A DNA stretch of 64,000 nt from Bradyrhizobium sp. sGM-13 (GTDB taxonomy: Bacteria > Pseudomonadota > Alphaproteobacteria > Rhizobiales > Xanthobacteraceae). The notes under the pieces were generated by a model. That model searched no databases, had not been told where the DNA came from, and saw only the letters and a program-made list of their open reading frames with translations. The stretch is from assembly GCF_018398875.1 (NCBI RefSeq), contig NZ_JAGWDK010000019.1:62001-126000 (forward strand), written 5' to 3'. Position 1 is the stretch's first letter. Each line of letters starts with the position of its first letter. Both the position numbers and the translations under genes were made by a program. Of the stretch, positions 8,615 through 17,000 are shown piece after piece.

Positions 8615-8824
8615 AGCATGATGCTTTTTGGTTAGATCGATTTGGCCGCAGGCACGCTTCACCTCTCCCGCTTGCGGGGGAGGTCGGCGCGAAGCTCCGG
8701 GTGGGGGCTCTCTCCACTCGGGCAGTGTCGCCCGCGGAGACACCCCCACCCCAGCCCTCCCCTGCAAGCGGGAGAGGGAGCACACCTTCTCCGTGGTCGC
8801 AATCAAACCTAATTTCATCATGCT
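8615..8824. repeat. Nested inverted-repeat element (three concentric arms)
   Basis: The outermost arms are AGCATGATG (8615-8623) and CATCATGCT (8816-8824). Inside lie CCTCTCCCGCTTGCGGGGGAGG (8662-8683) against a matching GC-rich arm at 8755-8778. Inside again, GGGTGGGGG (8699-8707) pairs with CCCCCACCC near 8743-8751. The whole 210 bp can fold into one long hairpin. The sequence resembles a dispersed intergenic palindrome seen in Bradyrhizobium-like genomes. It separates the convergent ends of the DUF2066 and oxidoreductase genes and may act as a bidirectional terminator. Confidence 0.75.
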
Positions 8825-8864
8825 TTAGCGAAACTGGCCGGAGATCTGGCAGGATCTTGTGGGC

Positions 8865-9878
8865 TCACCCGATCTCGATCGCCACTTTGCCGAAATGCGC
8901 GCCGCTCTCCATGTGCGCAAAAGCGTCTCTGACCTGATCGAAACGGAACGCTCTGTCGATCACCGGCTTCATGCCGTTGGTGGTGATCGCATCCACCATC
9001 GCCTGGAGATCCTCGACCGATCCGACGGTGACGCCCTGCAGCCGCTGCTGCTGCATGACCATCAAGGGGAGCCGCAGGTCGGACGGCGGCGGGCCGGCGA
9101 GCACGCCGATAAACGCGATCGTGCCGCCGATCCTGGTCGCCCGGATCGATTCGTTCAGCGTGCCGACCCCGCCGACCTCCACGATCAGGTCGACGCCGTG
9201 ACCGCTCCATTCGCGGGCTTTCTTCCCCCAATCGGGCGTCGTCTTGTAGTTCAATGTAAAGTCGGCACCGAGCTGCTTGAGGCGTTCGATCTTTGCATCG
9301 CTGGACGAGGTTGCGACGACGCGCGCGCCGCACATTCTGGCGAACTGAACTGCGAACAGGGATACGCCGCCGGTCCCCTGCGTCAGAACGGTTTGACCGG
9401 GCTTCACGCCGCCGAGTTTTGTCACTGCGCTCCAGGCCGTGAGCCCGGCACAAGGGAGCGCGGCGGCTTCGATGTCGGTGAGGTGCTCCGGCGTCCGGAC
9501 CAGCGCGTGCTTCGGAAAGACACGATACTCGCTAAGGACGCCGTCGACCGCGCCGCCGAGGGCTGACCGCATTTTTGCTTCGCTCGGTTCGCCGCCGATC
9601 CAGCTTTCGAAGAAGCTGCCGATGACGCGGTCGCCGGCTGCGAATTCCCGCACGCCCGGGCCGACCCGCTCGATGACGCCTGCACCGTCCGAAACCGGCA
9701 CGAGTGGAAATTTCTGACGCGAGCCGTAACCGCCCTTGACCGTAAGGAGATCGCGATAGTTCAGCGTTGCCGCCCTGAGCCGAACCAGCACCTGGCCGTC
9801 GCCGGGCTCCGGCACAGGCTTGTCCACGATGGCAAGCCCATCGATTCCGCTCGGTCCCTGCAGCTCATAACATTTCAA
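8865..9878 (-). CDS. Zinc-type alcohol dehydrogenase / quinone oxidoreductase-like protein
   Basis: A 337-residue medium-chain dehydrogenase/reductase. The N-terminal GroES-like domain has VRLRAATLNYRDLLTVKGGYG and VPVSDGAGVIERVG. The Rossmann domain has TQGTGGVSLFAVQFARMCGARVVATSS, the NADP(H)-binding pattern. I chose the TTG at 9878 because AGGAG lies 8 nt upstream and the protein then begins just before the family core; the longer frame extends antisense into the next gene. The structural-zinc cysteine cluster is absent, so this is probably a zinc-independent quinone or enone reductase rather than a true alcohol dehydrogenase. It is the last gene of the long minus-strand catabolic run. Confidence 0.88.
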   Translation of the reverse strand: MKCYELQGPSGIDGLAIVDKPVPEPGDGQVLVRLRAATLNYRDLLTVKGGYGSRQKFPLVPVSDGAGVIERVGPGVREFAAGDRVIGSFFESWIGGEPSEAKMRSALGGAVDGVLSEYRVFPKHALVRTPEHLTDIEAAALPCAGLTAWSAVTKLGGVKPGQTVLTQGTGGVSLFAVQFARMCGARVVATSSSDAKIERLKQLGADFTLNYKTTPDWGKKAREWSGHGVDLIVEVGGVGTLNESIRATRIGGTIAFIGVLAGPPPSDLRLPLMVMQQQRLQGVTVGSVEDLQAMVDAITTNGMKPVIDRAFRFDQVRDAFAHMESGAHFGKVAIEIG

Positions 9879-9951
9879 CGGAAGTCTCCTTCGACGCGGT
9901 CCGGTGAGCGCTATACTGCCGCAAATATTCCGGTTCCGCCAACCTTGCGAG

Positions 9952-10578
9952 CTAGAATCGCGCAGCCATCTCGGCCAGCCGCCGATGCGCGCCTTCGCGA
10001 GCCGCCCGGATCGGTTCGAGCGGCCCGGTCGTCGGTCCGATCGGCACGAAACGCACATTGCTGACGCCGATGAACCGCAGCGCCTCACGCAAGTAAGGCG
10101 TCGCCATGTCGATGCGGCCGCGATTCATGCCGGTGACGAAGTCGCTGCCGCTTGCGAGAATGACGATTGTCGGCCGGTCCTTGAACAAAGGCAAATAGCC
10201 TTGCGCCGGGTCGAAGCGGAACGCCAGCCCGGGCTGCGTGATCACGTCGATCCATTGTTTCAGCTTATAGGGAATGCCAAAATTCCACATCGGCGTCGAG
10301 ATCAGCACGCGGTCGGCGAGTGCAAAGCGGATGGCGATGCGCTCGGCGACCGCAAAGGCGTCGCGCTGTGACTCGGTGAAGGCCCGTCCATTGATGCGGG
10401 CATATTTGGCCTCCAGTACATAGCCCTCGAATTCCGGCAGGTGATCCCGCCACAGGTTCATCACGTCGATGTCCCAGTCGGGGCGTGCCTGGCGGAAGCA
10501 GTCGACAAAGATGCGCGCGCCGGCGGAAGATTCCGAATCCGCGCGCGGCGAGCAGCTCAGGTGAAAGAGTTTTGGCAT
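9952..10578 (-). CDS. Flavodoxin-fold NAD(P)H:quinone / azo reductase
   Basis: A 208-residue protein with the flavodoxin-like fold of the NQO1/AzoR family: FHLSCSPRADSESSAGARIF binds the FMN phosphate, TPMWNFGIPYKLKQWID contacts the isoalloxazine ring, and ILASGS follows. Members reduce quinones, azo compounds or nitroaromatics by two-electron transfer from NAD(P)H. The start at 10578 removes an antisense extension. It ends 73 bp before the oxidoreductase gene and follows the SMP-30/isochorismatase fusion by 13 bp, so it is part of the same transcription unit and may handle quinone-like intermediates. Confidence 0.88.
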   Translation of the reverse strand: MPKLFHLSCSPRADSESSAGARIFVDCFRQARPDWDIDVMNLWRDHLPEFEGYVLEAKYARINGRAFTESQRDAFAVAERIAIRFALADRVLISTPMWNFGIPYKLKQWIDVITQPGLAFRFDPAQGYLPLFKDRPTIVILASGSDFVTGMNRGRIDMATPYLREALRFIGVSNVRFVPIGPTTGPLEPIRAAREGAHRRLAEMAARF

Positions 10579-10591
10579 GGCCGGGCCTTGG

Positions 10592-12169
10592 TCATCCCAG
10601 TCCCCGGATGACCGCGTCCGCATTGGTGACGACGGCGACGTTCTGCATGGCAAAATTGATGGAGGCGTTGTGCCAGTCGGCGTTCATGGTTGAGCAGCAG
10701 TCTTCCGGCACGATCATGAAGTAGCCCTTGTCGGCGCCGGTACGGGCGGTGTGTTCGATCGACATGTTGGTCCAGGCGCCGGTGTTGATGATCATGTCGC
10801 GGCCGGTCGCCTTCAGGATGGTCTCCAGCCTCGTGCCTTCCCAGGCACTCATGCGCATCTTCTCGACCACGAAATCGCCGGCACGCGGCTCTAGCCCCGG
10901 CACCGGCGCGGCGCCCCAGCTTCCGCGGACCATCGCGCCGCTATCGACCAGCCCTTCGAACAAGGGAGCGTTGAGCGTGACGCCGGGCGCGCCCGGTTCG
11001 ACGATGAACCAGACATGGATGATGACGACGCCGCGGGCCCGCGCGGCCTCGGCAAGACGGCGGACATTGTCGACCACCCGCTGCTGGCGCGCATGGACGG
11101 GCGAGCCGGAATCGGCGAATGCACCGCCCTCCATGATCACATCGTTCTGCAGATCCTGAATGATCATGGCGCAGCGGCGCGGATCGATCTGCATGTCGCC
11201 GCCGGCCAATTGAGGTGACGCAGGCGCGGCGGAAACGGTATCGGGACCAGTTGAAGCCCGGCTACTCATATAGGGCTCGTGGCGCGGTCCGGCTTTGACC
11301 GGAATCGCATAGACCGAATGCGTGGCGGTCAGATAGAGCGTGCGAAACTCAGGCCCGCCCCAGGTGAGATTGGCGACGAGTTCGGGAACGCGCACCTTGC
11401 CGAGCAACTCGCCTGATGGCGAATAGACCCAGACACCGCCGGGCGCCGTGACCCAGACATTGCCGCGCTGATCGCACTTCATGCCGTCGGGCAGGCCGGG
11501 CTCGAGCTCGGAGCGGATGCCGCTGGCGAAGACGCGCGCGTTGGCGAGCGAGCCATCAGTTTCGACGTCGAAGACGCGGATCAGCGCCTGCGTGGTGTCG
11601 TTGACGTAAAGCAGGCGCTCGTCGGGCGAGAAACAAAGGCCGTTCGGCTGATCGAACATGTGCCGATCGACCACGAGTTTCGGTGGGCCCCCGCCGGGCG
11701 GCACGCGAAAAACGCCCTGAAAGCCGAGCTGGCGCGGCCGCTCGACGCCGTAGATCGGCATGCGGCCGTACCAGGGATCGCTGAAATAGATCGCGCCGCT
11801 CGAATGCACGCAGACATCGTTCGGGCTGTTGAGCTCCTGATTCTCGAAATGCGAGGCAATCACCTCGCGCCTTCCGTCGGGACGTTCGCGGATCAATGAC
11901 GAGGTGGCGTGCTCGCAGACGATCAAATTGAGCCCGGCGTCATAGGTCATGCCGTTGCATTTGTTGGAGGGGCGCTTGACCTCGACGACACCGCGCTTCG
12001 CATCCCACCGCCGGCGCACGTCGGCGGGCATGTCCGAAAACAGTAGATACTGATGGACCGGATGCCAGATCGGCCCTTCCGTGAATTCGAAACCGGTGCC
12101 GACCTGGCCGACCGGCGCATAGGGGTCGATCAACGTTTCGAATTCCGGGCGCAGCGTGACGTGCGTCAT
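10592..12169 (-). CDS. Fusion of SMP-30/gluconolactonase and isochorismatase-like domains
   Basis: A single 525-residue frame holding two hydrolase domains. Residues 5-295 are a six-bladed SMP-30 lactonase: the metal-ligand candidates are Glu in FTEGPIWHP (about 31), Asn in SPNDVCV (about 117) and Asp in GLPDGMKCD (about 228). A Ser/Thr/Ala/Pro-rich linker (about 300-325) leads to an isochorismatase-like domain (327-525) with catalytic Asp339 in IIQDLQND and Lys437 in VVEKMRM. At the position of the usual nucleophile Cys, in the pattern G-x-x-T-N-x-C, the sequence reads GAWTNMSIEHT, so Ser470 replaces Cys. The first half plausibly opens a lactone; the second is either a non-cysteine hydrolase, as EntB-type isochorismatases lack this Cys, or a binding domain. 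The start is supported by AGGAC upstream. Confidence 0.9.
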   Translation of the reverse strand: MTHVTLRPEFETLIDPYAPVGQVGTGFEFTEGPIWHPVHQYLLFSDMPADVRRRWDAKRGVVEVKRPSNKCNGMTYDAGLNLIVCEHATSSLIRERPDGRREVIASHFENQELNSPNDVCVHSSGAIYFSDPWYGRMPIYGVERPRQLGFQGVFRVPPGGGPPKLVVDRHMFDQPNGLCFSPDERLLYVNDTTQALIRVFDVETDGSLANARVFASGIRSELEPGLPDGMKCDQRGNVWVTAPGGVWVYSPSGELLGKVRVPELVANLTWGGPEFRTLYLTATHSVYAIPVKAGPRHEPYMSSRASTGPDTVSAAPASPQLAGGDMQIDPRRCAMIIQDLQNDVIMEGGAFADSGSPVHARQQRVVDNVRRLAEAARARGVVIIHVWFIVEPGAPGVTLNAPLFEGLVDSGAMVRGSWGAAPVPGLEPRAGDFVVEKMRMSAWEGTRLETILKATGRDMIINTGAWTNMSIEHTARTGADKGYFMIVPEDCCSTMNADWHNASINFAMQNVAVVTNADAVIRGLG

Positions 12170-12188
12170 CGGTCCGTCCTTTCAGCGC

Positions 12189-13037
12189 TCAGGCCGGGAA
12201 CCAATTGCGTTGCGGCAGGCTCTGCACCACGGGGCCGGGCACCTGGTCATGCAGCCGGCCCACCACCATGCCGCCTTCGATCTTGGCCGGCCGGTCGTGG
12301 ACCGGAAGCAGGTAGCGCGAATTGCTCAGGAGCTTTTTGATGGCTGCCTTCTCCGCCCGCTTGCTGGTGCCGTGATTGCCTGTCGTGCGCGGTTCCCAGT
12401 CATGAATCTCATGGAAGGGCGTGACGATCTGGTCGTTAAAGTCGTAGATCACATCGCCGCAGATGGTAGCGATACCGTCGGCGGTGTGAATGTGGATGTT
12501 CATCGAACCTTCGGTGTGGGCGTTGGCGGCATCGCAATAGACGCCCGGCATCAGTTCGATCGGGCCGGTCACCTCGAGATCGAGGAAACGGAGCGCGCTC
12601 TTGGTGTGCAGGCGGTCGATCAAGTGCTTGATGTCGGGCGCCGGGTATTGCGGATGCATTAACCCGGAGACGGAGTATTCCAGCTCCTTGCGGTTGAGCA
12701 CGACGGTGGTGTTCATCGGAAACAGATCGTCCTTGCCGGCATGGTCGATATGCAGATGGGTGTGGCAGACGAAGCGGACGTCGCCCATGCGCACGCCGTG
12801 GCGAGCGAGCTGGTTCTCGATCATGTTCTCGTGGTATTGCAGGCCACGCATGCCCAGCGTTTCCATGATCTGGTTGGAGCGGTAGCCGGTGTCGACCACG
12901 ACCGGATAGGGCCCGCCGACGATCAGGAAGCCGAGCGTCAGGACGCGGCGGGTGCGGCCGCAATCGCGGCCGAGCACGAGAAAGCTCGACTCCAGTTCGA
13001 TATCCCCATAGTCGAGGATTTTGATTTCAAGCGGCAT
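12189..13037 (-). CDS. Metallo-beta-lactamase-fold lactonase (AHL-lactonase-like)
   Basis: A 282-residue metallohydrolase. The dinuclear zinc motif HTHLHIDHAG is at about residues 106-115, followed by further ligands in AANAHTEGSMN and CGDVIYDFND and by a late His in PVHDRP. Length and motif arrangement match the N-acyl-homoserine-lactone lactonase family (AttM/AiiB group). The start at 13037 follows GGGAGGGAAC. Because it sits between an SMP-30 lactonase and an amidohydrolase in a catabolic locus, hydrolysis of a pathway lactone is at least as likely as quorum quenching. No luxI or luxR gene is nearby. Confidence 0.88.
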   Translation of the reverse strand: MPLEIKILDYGDIELESSFLVLGRDCGRTRRVLTLGFLIVGGPYPVVVDTGYRSNQIMETLGMRGLQYHENMIENQLARHGVRMGDVRFVCHTHLHIDHAGKDDLFPMNTTVVLNRKELEYSVSGLMHPQYPAPDIKHLIDRLHTKSALRFLDLEVTGPIELMPGVYCDAANAHTEGSMNIHIHTADGIATICGDVIYDFNDQIVTPFHEIHDWEPRTTGNHGTSKRAEKAAIKKLLSNSRYLLPVHDRPAKIEGGMVVGRLHDQVPGPVVQSLPQRNWFPA

Positions 13038-13083
13038 ATGTTCCCTCCCACGTTCTTTTAATTGGCGGTCTGCGCGTGCGCCG

Positions 13084-13974
13084 TCATCGCTCAAGCCGGT
13101 AGACGCGCGTGGCAGTCGCTCGCAGAACGGCGTCGCGCTGATCCGCGGCAAGCGAGGCGGTCGCGGCGAGATAGGCGTCGATGAGTTCGCGATAGGTCGT
13201 CCAAAGCTTCTCGATCGGAAAATTGGAGCCGAACAGGCAGCGCTCGGCACCGAAGATCGCGACTGTCTCGGTGAGAACACCGGCTACATGCGCGGGGTCG
13301 TTGCGGTGGATGAAGGTGCCGAGGCCGGACAGTTTTGAGACGACGTTCGGACAGGAGGCGAGCCGGCTCATGCCGGCGCGCCAGGCGGACCGGCCCTGTG
13401 GCGAAAGGTCTTCCAGCATGCCGGCGTGCTGCAGGATGAAGGTTACATCGGGACAGGCTTCAGCAAGGCTTGCGGCATCGGCCATCTGCGGCGCGAACAC
13501 CTGCAGATCGAAGCTGAAGCCGTAGTCGGCGAGCCACGCGACGTTACGGCGGATCTTTGGATCGGCGCAGAGGTCGGGCCGTGCCGCAAAACGATAGAGC
13601 GGGTTGTCGTGCCAGTGCAGTTGCATGCGCACGCCCCGCACAAGCGGATAGCGGGCCAAACGGTCGAGTTGCGGGCGGACATCGTCGACGTTGAAATCGG
13701 CATAGGTGACGATGGCGTGCGGCCAGCCATGGTCCTTGGCGGTCTCTTGCGCCCAGGCGGTTTCATCCTCGAAACGATCATTGGCCCAGTTGGTCTGTAC
13801 ATAGACCGATCGCGTCACGCCGGAGCCGGCGAGGTCGCCGAGATACTCCTGGATCGGGTAGTCGCGCCGGATCGGCTCGTAGGGGCCGAAGATGCGCGGC
13901 TGCATCGGGCCGATGAGCCACGGCAGGTCGGCCTGGCGCCAGATATGATGGTGGGCATCGACGATTTCGGTCAC
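13084..13974 (-). CDS. Amidohydrolase-family lactonase (PDC / fuconolactone hydrolase-like)
   Basis: A 296-residue TIM-barrel hydrolase with the N-terminal metal motif VDAHHHIW, a mid-barrel His in FILQHAG, and the closing Asp/Asn region FGSNFPIEKLW, where the usual Asp of FGSDWP is replaced by Asn. The group (COG3618) includes 2-pyrone-4,6-dicarboxylate lactonase and fuconolactone hydrolase. The ATG at 13974 overlaps the TGA of the VWA gene by 4 bp, so it is translated from the same message as the Mo-hydroxylase maturation genes. This supports a role downstream of the Mo enzyme. The Asn substitution may change metal dependence. Confidence 0.88.
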   Translation of the reverse strand: MTEIVDAHHHIWRQADLPWLIGPMQPRIFGPYEPIRRDYPIQEYLGDLAGSGVTRSVYVQTNWANDRFEDETAWAQETAKDHGWPHAIVTYADFNVDDVRPQLDRLARYPLVRGVRMQLHWHDNPLYRFAARPDLCADPKIRRNVAWLADYGFSFDLQVFAPQMADAASLAEACPDVTFILQHAGMLEDLSPQGRSAWRAGMSRLASCPNVVSKLSGLGTFIHRNDPAHVAGVLTETVAIFGAERCLFGSNFPIEKLWTTYRELIDAYLAATASLAADQRDAVLRATATRVYRLER

Positions 13975-15089
13975 GCGGCCTTCCTTTGTCCAAGCGAGAG
14001 TACATGCGAAACGATCGCAGCCGTGGATCCGCCATCGACCAGATCATCCACGAAATGGCGGATCGCGATCAGCGCTTCGGTCTGCGGCTGAAAGCCGGGG
14101 CCTGACGCCAGGGGCGTCAGCCAGCTCAGGCGCCAGGCGCTTCGCGACAATTTGGCGACGGCGTCGCGTAGCGCCGAGGGATCGCCACGTTCGAGGCCGT
14201 CGGAGAGGATGACGACGGCGGCGCCGCGCGCATAGCTGCCGAACCGCGGTACCGCCAGGAACGCCTGCAGCGCATCGCCGATGCGGGTGCCGCCGTCCCA
14301 ATCGCTGACCAGATGCGCGGCAGCGAACAGCGCCTGCTCGCGGCGCTTGAGACGGAGCGCGCGCGTCACGCGAGTGAGCCTTGTACCGAAAGTGAATACC
14401 TCGACGTTGGGAGCCGCATGCACCACGGCATGCGCGAGCTTCATATTGTCGTCCGTGCGCCCTTTCATCGAACCCGAGACGTCGATCAAGAGCAGCACCT
14501 TGCGCGGCCGGGTGCGCCGCTTCAGCCGTCCGAGCCGCAGCACCTCGCCATCGTTGCGCACGCTGTCGCGCAAGATACGGCGAAGATCCGCCCACGGGCC
14601 GCGGCGGGCGCGCATGCGCCGGTGGCCGCGGCGTCGCGGTAATCGGGCAGGGGCTTCGCGTGACAGCCGACGCAAGGCCTCGCCAATTTGGCTTGGCGCG
14701 AAGCGGCGTTCGACCAGCGCCTCCGCGCGGGTCGCGGAAAGCCCGGATTCGTTGGCTTCATCGGCGAGCATTGTTTCGTCCTCGCCGCGTCCTTCCTCCT
14801 GCAGGCGAACCACTTCCTCGTCTTCGACGCCGGCACGATCGACCGCATCGCTGCCGAGGAAATGGATATCGAACAGCCGATCGTAGGTCGCGCGCCGCTC
14901 GGGTGGCGGCGCGAGCGTTGCCAATCCGGCCTGCCGAATGGCTTCGAGGCTGCGCGGACCCAGCAACTCGATGGCGGCCAGGAACGTAGTCGTCTGTTCC
15001 GGCGCCACGGCAAAACCGTTGGCGCGCAATAGAGCGACAAAGGACACGAAGACGCCGGCAGCACGCGGCAATTGAGGTTCGTCACTCAC
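13971..15089 (-). CDS. coxE: VWA-domain protein, CoxE-like Mo-hydroxylase maturation factor
   Basis: A 372-residue protein. The N-terminal helical half (FVSFVALLRANGFAVAPEQTTTF) is typical of the CoxE/YeaD-type VWA family, and a basic Arg-rich stretch precedes the von Willebrand A domain. The MIDAS motif DVSGSMKG is followed by a second ligand region SDWDGGTRIGDAL and by LSDGLERGD. The start is the GTG at 15089, which forms a GTGA overlap with the MoxR gene; the much longer open frame upstream is antisense noise. With MoxR ATPases, CoxE proteins insert the sulfido ligand of molybdenum hydroxylases, as shown for carbon monoxide dehydrogenase. The symbol is by analogy. Confidence 0.87.
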   Translation of the reverse strand: MSDEPQLPRAAGVFVSFVALLRANGFAVAPEQTTTFLAAIELLGPRSLEAIRQAGLATLAPPPERRATYDRLFDIHFLGSDAVDRAGVEDEEVVRLQEEGRGEDETMLADEANESGLSATRAEALVERRFAPSQIGEALRRLSREAPARLPRRRGHRRMRARRGPWADLRRILRDSVRNDGEVLRLGRLKRRTRPRKVLLLIDVSGSMKGRTDDNMKLAHAVVHAAPNVEVFTFGTRLTRVTRALRLKRREQALFAAAHLVSDWDGGTRIGDALQAFLAVPRFGSYARGAAVVILSDGLERGDPSALRDAVAKLSRSAWRLSWLTPLASGPGFQPQTEALIAIRHFVDDLVDGGSTAAIVSHVLSLGQRKAA

Positions 15090-15967
15090 GCGGCAGCCTC
15101 CGCAATGAGGGCGTCGAGCCGGCCGGAGATGAAGGTGAGGTCCTCCTCGTCCTTCAGCGCAACCCCGATCGAGCGCTTGAACGCGTCCGGCCAGCGGACG
15201 CCGCGCGCGTGCAGCAGTGTGGCGGCTTCCGCCCAGTCCACAGCTTCGGCAATACCTGGAGCCTTGCTCAGCGGTTCGCGTCGCAACCGGCCGACGGCGG
15301 CGACGACCGCGCGCGCGGTCGCTTCGGCGACACTGGAAGCCCGCATCATGACGATACGCGCTTCGCGCTCGGCGGTGGGATAGTCGATCCAGTGATAGAC
15401 GCAGCGCCGGCGCAACGCTTCGTGGAGATCGCGGGTGCGGTTCGAGGTCAGAACGACGACGGGGCGCTCGGCGGCGCGGACGGTGCCGCGCTCGGGAATC
15501 GAAATCTGGAAGTCGGAGAGGAATTCGAGCAGAAACGCCTCGAACTCCTGGTCGGCGCGGTCGATTTCGTCGATCAGGAGGACGGTGGAGTCGGGCGCGC
15601 GCAAGGCGGCCAGCATCGGCCGTTCGATCAGAAAGGTCTCGCCATAGATGTCGATGCTCTCTGCGCCGGCCTGGCGGATCGCGAGCATCTGGCGCGGATA
15701 GTTCCACTCGTAGAGCGCCGCGGATGCGTCGATGCCCTCATAGCATTGCAGGCGGATCAGGCGGCGGCCGAGCACGGCGGCGATGGCTTTTGCAGCTTCG
15801 GTCTTGCCGACACCCGGCGCGCCTTCGAGCAGCAACGGCTTGCCGAGCGCAAGTGCAAGATAGGCCGCCGTCGCCAGGCCCTCGTCGGCGAGGTAGTACG
15901 CCGTGCGCAAGGCACGTTCCAGCGCCTCCGGGCTGTCGATGCCGACGATGTTGCCGCGGACCGTCAT
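15086..15967 (-). CDS. coxD: MoxR-family AAA+ ATPase, CoxD-like
   Basis: A 293-residue AAA+ ATPase with Walker A EGAPGVGKTEAAK, Walker B VLLIDEIDRAD, sensor 1 LTSNRTRDL and arginine-finger region ALRRRCVYHWIDYP. These are hallmarks of the MoxR group that works with VWA partners. It overlaps coxE by 4 bp and lies 8 bp after the C-terminal half-gene of the Mo-hydroxylase large subunit. The expected role is ATP-driven maturation of that hydroxylase's active site in the cytoplasm. The name is by analogy with the CO-dehydrogenase system; the substrate enzyme here is not a CO dehydrogenase. Confidence 0.88.
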   Translation of the reverse strand: MTVRGNIVGIDSPEALERALRTAYYLADEGLATAAYLALALGKPLLLEGAPGVGKTEAAKAIAAVLGRRLIRLQCYEGIDASAALYEWNYPRQMLAIRQAGAESIDIYGETFLIERPMLAALRAPDSTVLLIDEIDRADQEFEAFLLEFLSDFQISIPERGTVRAAERPVVVLTSNRTRDLHEALRRRCVYHWIDYPTAEREARIVMMRASSVAEATARAVVAAVGRLRREPLSKAPGIAEAVDWAEAATLLHARGVRWPDAFKRSIGVALKDEEDLTFISGRLDALIAEAAA

Positions 15968-15975
15968 GCCTGACC

Positions 15976-16998
15976 TCAGCGCCTCGCTTGCGGCCGCGCG
16001 CCGCCCTGCGCCTTGATGGCCCGCAAGACTTTTTCAGGCGTGATCGGCAATTCATCCATCCGCACGCCGACCGCGTTGAAGATGGCGTTGGCGACCGCGG
16101 GCAGCACCGGGTTGGCGCACATCTCACCGGGGCCCTTGGCACCGAACGGGCCGTCGGCCGCAGGGCGCTCCAGCACCGCGATATCGTGCGGGCAGATGTC
16201 GCCGGGGCCGGGCATCAGATACTCAACGAAATCGCGCGGACCATGCGCCGGGTCGGGATAATAGGGTTCGGGTGTTTCAAACAGCGCGTGGCTGATCCCC
16301 ATCCACGCGCCGCCAACGAGCTGCTGCTCCACCAGCCGCGGATTGAGCGCGCGTCCCAACTCATACGCGCTGTCCATGCGCACCATCGCGACCTCGCCGG
16401 TCTCGTCGTCAACCTCAACCTCGGCAACCAGGCAGGCGTGCGCATAGCAAGTCGCAGGTGACATCTCGCCGGTCTCAGGGTTCACCTCGGATAGCGGCAC
16501 CAGAAAGATGCCGCGTCCCGATATCGTCTTACCCTGCTTGAACTGCGCGGCGATCGCGACATCCTTGGTGGAGATCGAGCGATGCGGCGCGCCCTTGACG
16601 TGGATGTTGCCGCGCCCATCGGTCTCGAGATCGGCGGCGTTGACCTCCAATTCCTCCGCAGCGGCTTCCATCATGACGCCGCGCGCCTCTTTGGCCGCCG
16701 CCATCACCGCATTGCCGACCCGATGCGTGCCGCGCGAGGCGAACGAGCCCATGCAGTGCGGTCCGGTATCGGAGTCCGCGGTATCGACATAGACGTCCTC
16801 GACCGGAACGCCGAGCGTCTCCGCGCAGATCTGCCGCGTCACCGATTTCATGCCCTGGCCGAGGTCGATTGATGACAGCGACACCGTGAACTTGCCGCTG
16901 GGGTTGGAATGCACCAGCGCCTGGCTGGGGTCGCCGCCAAGGTTCATGCCGATCGGATAGTTGATCGAAGCGATGCCGCGTCCGCGATGCTTTGCCAT
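15976..16998 (-). CDS. Mo-hydroxylase large subunit, C-terminal half (separate gene)
   Basis: A 340-residue protein matching the second molybdopterin-binding half of xanthine-dehydrogenase-family large subunits: GRGIASINYPIGM at the start, SSIDLGQGMKSVTRQICAETLG for the Mo-cofactor contact, and the catalytic glutamate region PFGAKGPGEMCANP near residue 295. It begins 2 nt after the stop of the N-terminal half and has its own ribosome site (AGGAGG, 8 nt before the ATG). It is therefore a genuine independent gene and not the tail of a frameshifted one. Together with the neighbouring half it would build one active site. Confidence 0.9.
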   Translation of the reverse strand: MAKHRGRGIASINYPIGMNLGGDPSQALVHSNPSGKFTVSLSSIDLGQGMKSVTRQICAETLGVPVEDVYVDTADSDTGPHCMGSFASRGTHRVGNAVMAAAKEARGVMMEAAAEELEVNAADLETDGRGNIHVKGAPHRSISTKDVAIAAQFKQGKTISGRGIFLVPLSEVNPETGEMSPATCYAHACLVAEVEVDDETGEVAMVRMDSAYELGRALNPRLVEQQLVGGAWMGISHALFETPEPYYPDPAHGPRDFVEYLMPGPGDICPHDIAVLERPAADGPFGAKGPGEMCANPVLPAVANAIFNAVGVRMDELPITPEKVLRAIKAQGGARPQARR

Positions 16999-17000
16999 GG

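Noticed and set aside
12189..13037. Quorum-quenching AHL lactonase as the confirmed role
   Set aside because: The fold and HxHxDH motif fit, but the surrounding genes are catabolic and no acyl-homoserine-lactone system is near, so I left the function general.
15090..15707. N-terminal extension of the VWA protein by about 200 residues
   Set aside because: It would overlap the MoxR gene fully antisense-in-frame with low-complexity Arg-rich sequence; the GTGA overlap at 15086-15089 gives the natural start.
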